From: Clostridiales bacterium
Lineage (GTDB): Bacteria > Bacillota > Clostridia > Oscillospirales > JAAYOS01
Direction of reading: 5' to 3'
Length of the DNA: 6,452 bases
Assembly (NCBI GenBank): GCA_012521525.1
Contig: JAAYMG010000401.1
Coordinates: 1-6,452 of the forward strand
Positions within the stretch are counted from its first letter, which is position 1. Every line of letters begins with the position of its first letter. Below are positions 1 to 5,051 of the stretch, piece by piece. Made by a program: the position numbers and the translations under genes. The notes beneath the pieces are model-generated. The model saw only the letters and a program-made list of their open reading frames with translations, did not search any database and had not been told where the DNA came from.

Positions 1-784
1 CGGTGTCCCAAAGCCGGGCCGCAGGAAACTCCAGGAGTATTTTGCGCCTCTGAGGGAGAAGAGGAACGACCGCAACCGCAGGATGGTCGCGAATATCAAT
101 TCTATAGTATCACCTCACGGGATTGTTCTTGATTTCGATAAAGACGTACTACCGATTTCGCAATACAGATATGGCGGAGCGGTTACCGAAAGGCACCTTC
201 TCTATGCGTTGGGAGAAAAGATAGTAAACAACGCGGAACATAAAGGGACGCTCAGGTTTTTGGAACAGGTACTGAAAATCAGGGTTGGGGAAAAACAGCG
301 TATGCAGCTGTCCGATCCGGATAACCCGCATTTCAAATATGACCTGTTAGGCGTTCTCAAAGCCGAACTCGTAGAAAAGATATATGTCCCCGCAGAGGAG
401 GAATGTATTCCGATAGCAGAACTTGTCCGCCTTGGGCGGGAAGTTGATGCGATAGTATGTTACGCTTATCTGGGCGATGTGGGCGATTCGGTCACAGGAG
501 ATAAGAAGTCCGCAAAATTTGAGGATGACTATCTCGAAGAACTTCTTGACCAATTGAAGGCTTTTGGTGTAGAAGGCATAACGTATATGCCATCGAGGAA
601 CACGGAACAGCAGCTTACCAGGCTGCAGAAGCTGTGCAGGGAGCGCGGTTTTGCCGAGATCTCAGGTGAAGACATTAACTCACCGAGACAGGGGTTTATC
701 TGCGAACAACTGGCAAAGCCGCAGTTTTCTCATCTGATCGATGCCACGTGGAAGCTGATAGAGCACGAAAGAAATGCCCGGTAA
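1..784 (+). CDS. PHP-domain-like metallohydrolase, 5'-truncated by the window edge
   Basis: The frame is open from the first full codon (bases 2-4) to the TAA at 782-784, giving 260 visible residues. The start lies upstream of the window. The ATG at 83 is an internal methionine, because the basic, family-like sequence continues in frame before it and no good ribosome binding site stands ahead of it. The protein is soluble, with no membrane segment or signal visible. The C-terminal part has the look of PHP-domain phosphoesterases: a predicted strand-loop 'VEGITYMPSRNT', a helix with 'QLTRLQKLCRERGF', then 'ISGEDINSPRQGF'. The last of these sits where PHP proteins carry a late metal-binding Asp-x-His motif; here it reads D-x-N. 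PHP proteins hydrolyse phosphoesters (histidinol phosphate, nucleotides, DNA ends) with a cluster of divalent metals. The substrate cannot be told. A 247-base gap separates it from the next gene, so it is probably a different transcription unit. The family assignment rests on motif resemblance and is moderate. Confidence 0.6.
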   Translation, partial: GVPKPGRRKLQEYFAPLREKRNDRNRRMVANINSIVSPHGIVLDFDKDVLPISQYRYGGAVTERHLLYALGEKIVNNAEHKGTLRFLEQVLKIRVGEKQRMQLSDPDNPHFKYDLLGVLKAELVEKIYVPAEEECIPIAELVRLGREVDAIVCYAYLGDVGDSVTGDKKSAKFEDDYLEELLDQLKAFGVEGITYMPSRNTEQQLTRLQKLCRERGFAEISGEDINSPRQGFICEQLAKPQFSHLIDATWKLIEHERNAR

Positions 785-856
785 CCTGAATCGACTTTAG
801 TACGCTCTTACCACACTGTCTCTGAAATTCGTCCCATACTCGCAACCTTTAACCAT

Positions 857-890
857 CTCTTAATTTGCAACTGACTCTTAGCTTGCAACT
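857..890. repeat. Imperfect 16-nt direct repeat, 18-bp period; possible operator
   Basis: Two copies are present: CTCTTAATTTGCAACT (857-872) and CTCTTAGCTTGCAACT (875-890). They match at 14 of 16 positions and are separated by 2 bases. Each holds the self-complementary core TTGCAA, and the cores lie 18 bp apart, a little under two helical turns. A third, weaker GCAAC occurs at 842-846 and an isolated CTCTTA at 805-810. Direct repeats spaced like this just upstream of an operon are commonly regulator binding sites. No regulator gene is in the window to pair with it, so the role is inferred. Confidence 0.5.
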
Positions 891-897
891 ATATGAT
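871..897 (+). promoter_or_regulatory. Weak candidate promoter for the dehydrogenase operon
   Basis: TATGAT at 892-897 matches five of six bases of a sigma-70-type -10 box. The best partner, CTGACT at 871-876, gives a short 15-bp spacer. An alternative pairs TTGCAA (865-870) with TATATG (890-895) over a long 19-bp spacer. The same DNA can also be read as a degenerate sigma-54 site: TGACTC at 872-877 and TTGCA at 883-887 have exactly the -24/-12 spacing, but the key GG is replaced by GA. None of the three readings is good. The location is right for driving the gene at 1032, with a leader of roughly 130 bases. Direct-repeat copy 2 falls inside the core promoter. Confidence 0.22.
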
Positions 898-1031
898 TCG
901 CTGGTCGATCGTACTGATATATCAAATATGTAGCGCGATTTTAATCACATGATGTTGAAACAGAGATTTTACGATACCTCCCTGATCCGTCAACAGACGA
1001 CTTTCTCAAATAATTCGAAAAGAGGTGTGTT

Positions 1032-2294
1032 ATGAAAACAAAAGCCGTCAGACTGTATGGAAAGAATGACCTCAGGCTCGAAGAGTTTGACCTGCCCCCG
1101 ATAAAGGACGACGAGATCCTTGCCAGGGTGGTGGCCGACAGTATATGCATGTCAACATATAAAGCCCTGATCCAGGGTGAGGACCATAAGCGCGTTCCCA
1201 AAAATGTCAGAGAGAACCCGGTGATCATAGGACATGAATTTGCCGGCGAGATACTCGAAGTAGGAGCCAAGTGGGCGGACAAATTCAAGCCCGGCCAGAA
1301 GTTTACCCTGCAGCCCGCGCTGAACTATAAGGGGAGCCTTGCTTCGCCTGGATATTCTTATGCCTATATCGGCGGAGACGCTACCTATATTGTAATACCT
1401 AATGAAGTCATGGAGATGGATTGCCTGCTGACTTTTTCCGGTGACAGTTATTTCGGAGGAGCACTGGCAGAGCCGCTGTCATGCGTAGCAGGGACATTCC
1501 ACGCGATGTACCACACTACCAGGGGCTCTTATGAGCACAAGATGGGCATCAAGGACGGCGGTAAGATGGCGATCCTAGCCGGAGTCGGCCCGATGGGGCT
1601 AGCCGCTATCAATTACATCCTGAAAGCGGATCTGCGCCCGTCACTCCTGGTCGTTACCGACATAGACGAGTCCAGGCTCGACAGGGCAAGGATGATCCTG
1701 TCGCCGGAAATGGCCAAAAAGGACGGTGTGGAACTGGTTTATCTAAATACAGGCAAAATCGAAAACCCGGTCGATAAGCTTATGGAAATTTCGGGAGGAA
1801 CGGGCTACGATGATGTTCTCGTATTTGCGCCTGTGGCCTCTGTCGTTGAGCAGGGAGACAAAATCCTCGGCCAGGACGGGTGCCTCAACTTCTTTGCGGG
1901 GCCGTCGGATCCCAACTTCTCCGCGAGGTTCAACTTCTACAATGTGCATTATGCGGGCACGCATGTTGTCGGCACATCAGGCGGAAACACTGATGATATG
2001 CGCGAAGTCCTGGATATGATGGGCCGCGGTCTAATCGACCCGTCGATACTGGTGACCCATATCGGCGGTCTCGATGCTGTTGCGGAGACGACAGCGAATC
2101 TGCCCAAAATACCGGGTGCAAAGAAACTGATTTACACGAATATATCCTTGCCGCTTACGGCAATAAGCGATTTTGAGGAAATGGGCAAAACCGACCCGCT
2201 TTTCAGAAAGCTGCATGAAATCACATCGGCAAACAACGGACTTTGGAACGCGGAAGCGGAAAAATACCTACTTGAAAATGCAAAAGCGATTTAA
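1032..2294 (+). CDS. Zinc-type medium-chain dehydrogenase, L-sorbose-1-phosphate reductase (SorE)-like
   Basis: This 420-residue protein belongs to the medium-chain (zinc alcohol dehydrogenase) superfamily. The N-terminal GroES-like catalytic domain shows the expected catalytic zinc ligands: C39 in 'SICMSTYK', H68-E69 in 'IIGHEFAGE', and E147 in 'ALAEPLSC'. The four-cysteine structural zinc lobe is absent. In its place is a stretch around 'QPALNYKGSLASPGYSY' (about residues 94-112) of the sort I associate with sorbose-1-phosphate reductases. The Rossmann domain carries G184-x-G186-x-x-G189, followed by an acidic D210 at the end of the second strand, which favours NAD(H) over NADP(H). It would reversibly oxidise a secondary alcohol of a polyol, sugar or sugar phosphate to a ketone in the cytoplasm. 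The ATG at 1032 is preceded by AGAGGTG and starts the conserved domain directly. It heads the run and ends 22 bases before the E2 gene. The overall fold is certain, but the substrate is not: a 2,3-butanediol-type or hydroxy-acid role is an alternative. Confidence 0.85.
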   Translation: MKTKAVRLYGKNDLRLEEFDLPPIKDDEILARVVADSICMSTYKALIQGEDHKRVPKNVRENPVIIGHEFAGEILEVGAKWADKFKPGQKFTLQPALNYKGSLASPGYSYAYIGGDATYIVIPNEVMEMDCLLTFSGDSYFGGALAEPLSCVAGTFHAMYHTTRGSYEHKMGIKDGGKMAILAGVGPMGLAAINYILKADLRPSLLVVTDIDESRLDRARMILSPEMAKKDGVELVYLNTGKIENPVDKLMEISGGTGYDDVLVFAPVASVVEQGDKILGQDGCLNFFAGPSDPNFSARFNFYNVHYAGTHVVGTSGGNTDDMREVLDMMGRGLIDPSILVTHIGGLDAVAETTANLPKIPGAKKLIYTNISLPLTAISDFEEMGKTDPLFRKLHEITSANNGLWNAEAEKYLLENAKAI

Positions 2295-2301
2295 CTGTGT
2301 G

Positions 2302-2309
2302 AAAGGGTG
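2302..2309 (+). promoter_or_regulatory. Ribosome binding site that selects the E2 start
   Basis: AAAGGGTG lies 7 bases before the ATG at 2317. A competing ATG at 2313 is in another frame and does not lead into the lipoyl domain. The frame opened at 2317 gives the conserved lipoyl-domain N-terminus (MASAVVMPKAG), so 2317 is the start. Confidence 0.65.
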
Positions 2310-2316
2310 AACATGG

Positions 2317-3630
2317 ATGGCTTCGGCAGTCGTGATGCCAAAGGCAGGAATTACAGTTGAAACATGCATCATGGGTAAATGGGAAAAGAAAGTTGGCGAC
2401 CGGGTAAATCCGGGCGACATCCTTTTCACGTATGAGACCGATAAGGCTTCATTTGAGTGCGAGTCCACCGCGGAAGGAGAGCTGCTTGAGATCTTTTTCC
2501 GGGAGGGGGACGAGGTCCCGGTATTGGTCAACGTGTGCGCTATAGGTGAAAAGGGGGAAGACGTGTCTTCTCTGCGCCCCGACGCAGCCGGACTGCCGGA
2601 TACGACTGCCGTGCAAACCTCGACGGCTGAAAGGCCCTCGCCCGCTGATGATTTGTCTGCAGAAACTGTGAAATCGACACACGTTGATGGTCAAGATTCA
2701 AAGGATGCCGAGTCTGAAACCGGCATATTGAAAATATCCCCGAGGGCCAGGAACCTTGCGGAACGCAGCGGAGCAGATGTGCGTCTTGCTGTTCCGACAG
2801 GTCCTCATGGCCGTATCATAGAGCGTGATATACGAACGCTGCTGGAATCCGGCGCAGCCTTGAAGGCAGAAGGGGACGCGCCAGGGCAGGCGGCAGGTAC
2901 CTCGACTGCAGCCGCGGAGCTCAGGGTTCCCGAAAGCATAGGCTACAAGGATGTCAAGTTCAGCGGGATCCGCCGAGCGATCGCAAAGGCAATGCACAGT
3001 TCGCTTTCGAGCATGGCCCAGCTCACGCATCACCATACATTCGACGCAAGCGAAATAACGGAATACCGCAAAAAGCTCAAGAACTCGGGCGGAGACGAGT
3101 CCGGCATAACTATTACCGATATGATCCTTTACGCCGTATCTAGGACTCTCATCAATCATCCGGACCTCAACGCGAACATGATCGACGAAAATACGATAAG
3201 GCAGTTTGACCACGTCCACCTGGGACTTGCGGTAGATACACCCCGAGGGCTCATCGTTCCGACGATTTTCAACGCAGATCTGAAGTCTCTTCTTGAAATA
3301 TCGAGGGAGGCAAAGATGCTCGCGGAAGCGGCACGTACGGGAAGCATAAACCCGGATCTGCTGAAAGGCGGGACTTTTACGGTATCCAATCTTGGCTCAT
3401 ACGGCGTTGAGATGTTCACACCTGTCATAAATCCGCCTCAGACAGGGATCCTGGGAGTTTGCAGCATCGTACAGAGAGTGAGGGAAGTTGAAGGCAGGAT
3501 AACGACTTATCCGGCCATGGGCTTGTCGCTCACATATGATCACAGGGCAGTGGACGGTGCACCCGCGGCCCGGTTTATGTCCGAGCTCGTTAAGAATCTC
3601 GAGAATTTCACACTGCTGCTGGCAAAGTAA
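2317..3630 (+). CDS. 2-oxo acid dehydrogenase complex E2, dihydrolipoamide acyltransferase (pdhC/acoC-type)
   Basis: This is the 437-residue core acyltransferase, which transfers the acyl group from its lipoyl arm to CoA and forms the multimeric scaffold that binds E1 and E3. The domains run in the normal order. A single lipoyl domain spans about residues 1-78, with the lipoylated lysine K43 in 'ETDKASFE'. A flexible, charged and Ala/Thr/Ser-rich linker covers about 80-137. A peripheral subunit-binding domain covers about 139-175 ('KISPRARNLAERSG' through 'GRIIERDI'). A second Ala/Gly-rich linker follows, then the catalytic domain from about 207 to the end. The catalytic DHRAVDG motif is present with H409 and D413. 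Length and domain count are usual for a one-lipoyl-domain E2. It lies between the dehydrogenase (22-base gap) and the E3 gene (33-base gap), with the same orientation, so cotranscription is likely. Acyl specificity (acetyl from pyruvate or acetoin, or branched-chain) cannot be decided by eye; the fold and role are firm. Confidence 0.95.
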   Translation: MASAVVMPKAGITVETCIMGKWEKKVGDRVNPGDILFTYETDKASFECESTAEGELLEIFFREGDEVPVLVNVCAIGEKGEDVSSLRPDAAGLPDTTAVQTSTAERPSPADDLSAETVKSTHVDGQDSKDAESETGILKISPRARNLAERSGADVRLAVPTGPHGRIIERDIRTLLESGAALKAEGDAPGQAAGTSTAAAELRVPESIGYKDVKFSGIRRAIAKAMHSSLSSMAQLTHHHTFDASEITEYRKKLKNSGGDESGITITDMILYAVSRTLINHPDLNANMIDENTIRQFDHVHLGLAVDTPRGLIVPTIFNADLKSLLEISREAKMLAEAARTGSINPDLLKGGTFTVSNLGSYGVEMFTPVINPPQTGILGVCSIVQRVREVEGRITTYPAMGLSLTYDHRAVDGAPAARFMSELVKNLENFTLLLAK

Positions 3631-3663
3631 GATTGTGCTGACGGACGTGGAAAGGAGAAGGCC

Positions 3664-5031
3664 ATGCAAAAATACGATCTGATGGTAATCGGAGGAGGCC
3701 CGGGAGGATACGATGCGGCCGAACGTGCCGGGGAACAGGGTCTGAAAGTAGTGCTTTTTGAAAAACGTGCGCTCGGCGGCGTATGTCTCAACGAGGGATG
3801 CATCCCCACAAAGACATTTCTCAATTCCGCCAAGTTTTACAGTCATGCTCTCCATGGAGAAAACTTCGGGGTAATCGCAAAAGAAGTCACTTTCGACCAC
3901 GCGAAGGTAGTAAAGAGGAAGAAGAAAGTCGTAAGGACCCTGGTTGCCGGCGTCGGCATGAAAATGAAGCAAAACAATGTCACTGTCATTCCCAAGTTCG
4001 CCCGGATTACCGGGAAGGCAGACGACGGGTTTACGGCAGAGGCCGACGGAGAGGTCTTTGCCGCACCGAAGCTGATAATCGCGACCGGTTCGGAGCCTGT
4101 CGTCCCTCCCATACCGGGACTGAAGGAGGGCCTCGAGAGCGGATTCGTGATGACGAGCCGTGAGATCCTCGACCTTGAAAAGCTGCCCGGCAGCCTGGTC
4201 GTCATCGGTGGCGGCGTGATCGGGCTTGAGATGGCCTGCTATTTTGCGACCGTCGGTGTCAGGGTGACGGTCATAGAGATGCTGGACAGGATCGCCGGAA
4301 ATACGGATATAGATATCAGCAATACGTTGATGAAAATTTACATGGGCCAGGGAATGGAGTTCTATCTTTCAAGCAAGGTGACTTCGGTAGGGTCCGGCAG
4401 CGTGACATTTGAAAAAGACGGCAGCACAAGAACAGTTCAGGCAGATGCCGTCCTCCTTTCGGCGGGCAGAAGGCCGAGCACCGGCGGCATAGGACTCGAA
4501 ACGATCGGCGTCTATACCGAGAGGGGAGCGATCGTCACCGACGAGTTCATGCGCACGAACGTGGCGGGCGTATATGCCGTTGGCGATGTAAACGGCAAAT
4601 CGATGCTTGCCCATACGGCATACCGCGAAGCCGATGTTGCAGTAAACCATATAGCAGGCAAAAAGGACAGGATGCGTTACAACGCCGTGCCCTCCGTTAT
4701 ATACACCAACCCTGAAGTCGCGGTAGTCGGTGAGACCGAGGAGAGCGCAAAAGCAAAGGGACTGGACGTCAGGACCGTACGTCTCCCGCTGACATACTCA
4801 GGCAGGTATGTTGCCGAAGTCGACAGAGGAGAAGGTTTCTGCAAGCTGGTGCTGGACAAGGGGACGAACAGGCTTCTGGGCGTCCACATGATCGGAAGCT
4901 ACGTATCCGAGATCATATACGGAGCTGCGTTGATGCTTGAAACGGAGCTTCCCGCGGAGCAGTTGAAAAAGGTAATATTCCCGCATCCCACAGTAAGCGA
5001 AATCATACGTGAAGCTCTGTTTCACGCGTAA
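3664..5031 (+). CDS. lpdA: Dihydrolipoyl dehydrogenase (E3)
   Basis: This 455-residue flavoprotein disulfide reductase reoxidises the dihydrolipoyl group of E2 and passes the electrons to NAD+. The FAD-binding G10-G-G-P-G-G15 motif lies at the N-terminus. The redox-active disulfide is C41 and C46 in 'VCLNEGCIPTK'. The NAD-binding motif is G182-G-G-V-I-G187 followed by E189, as in NAD-dependent members. The second FAD motif 'VAGVYAVGD' ends at D308. The C-terminal dimer-interface 'HPTVSE' supplies the catalytic dyad H441-E446. All catalytic parts are intact, so the enzyme should be active. There is no N-terminal lipoyl domain, unlike some acetoin or clostridial E3 proteins, and the length is slightly below the usual 460-475. 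AAAGGAG at 3651-3657 precedes the ATG at an ideal distance. It ends 20 bases before the E1 gene. Mercuric and glutathione reductases are related, but the C-terminal motif and the operon context point to E3. Confidence 0.96.
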   Translation: MQKYDLMVIGGGPGGYDAAERAGEQGLKVVLFEKRALGGVCLNEGCIPTKTFLNSAKFYSHALHGENFGVIAKEVTFDHAKVVKRKKKVVRTLVAGVGMKMKQNNVTVIPKFARITGKADDGFTAEADGEVFAAPKLIIATGSEPVVPPIPGLKEGLESGFVMTSREILDLEKLPGSLVVIGGGVIGLEMACYFATVGVRVTVIEMLDRIAGNTDIDISNTLMKIYMGQGMEFYLSSKVTSVGSGSVTFEKDGSTRTVQADAVLLSAGRRPSTGGIGLETIGVYTERGAIVTDEFMRTNVAGVYAVGDVNGKSMLAHTAYREADVAVNHIAGKKDRMRYNAVPSVIYTNPEVAVVGETEESAKAKGLDVRTVRLPLTYSGRYVAEVDRGEGFCKLVLDKGTNRLLGVHMIGSYVSEIIYGAALMLETELPAEQLKKVIFPHPTVSEIIREALFHA

Positions 5032-5033
5032 AT

Positions 5034-5043
5034 AGGAGGAGGT
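5034..5043 (+). promoter_or_regulatory. Extended Shine-Dalgarno site of the E1 gene
   Basis: AGGAGGAGGT carries two overlapping AGGAGG cores and ends 8 bases before the ATG at 5052. It begins 3 bases after the E3 stop codon. It is the strongest ribosome binding site in the operon (compare AGAGGTG, AAAGGGTG and AAAGGAG for the other genes), which may help supply the last-placed E1 in quantity. The effect on expression is inferred. Confidence 0.7.
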
Positions 5044-5051
5044 CTTCCACA

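Larger units (their letters stand above)
785..1031. other. Intergenic control region upstream of the dehydrogenase operon
   Basis: This 247-base gap has no credible reading frame and is more AT-rich than its flanks. It contains an imperfect direct repeat (857-890), a weak promoter-like pair, a 10-bp perfect palindrome TGATATATCA (915-924), a quasi-palindrome ATCACATGAT (944-953), and the ribosome binding site of the next gene (AGAGGTG near 1021-1027). No stem-loop followed by a T-run is visible after the upstream gene, so an intrinsic terminator for it cannot be called. No riboswitch or tRNA fold was recognised. Confidence 0.6.

Noticed and set aside
83..85. ATG at 83 as the start of the first gene
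   Set aside because: The frame is open to the window edge with family-like basic sequence before this codon, so it is more likely an internal methionine of a truncated gene.
785..840. Intrinsic terminator after the PHP-like gene
   Set aside because: I looked for a GC-rich stem followed by a T-run and found none. Termination here may be factor-dependent or may not occur.
2313..2315. ATG at 2313 as the E2 start
   Set aside because: It is in a different frame from the lipoyl domain and does not encode the E2 protein. The ATG at 2317 does.
2698..3219. 173-codon minus-strand frame inside E2
   Set aside because: Shadow of the E2 linker, subunit-binding and catalytic domains, with a compositionally odd, cysteine- and arginine-rich translation.
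3397..3972. 191-codon minus-strand frame spanning the E2/E3 junction
   Set aside because: It overlaps the E2 catalytic motif and the E3 redox-disulfide region, both firmly coding on the plus strand. No ribosome binding site or family resemblance is seen.
3783..4163. 126-codon plus-strand frame within E3
   Set aside because: It is an out-of-frame reading of E3, rich in Arg, Gly and Ser, with no ribosome binding site. The E3 frame is continuous and motif-complete.
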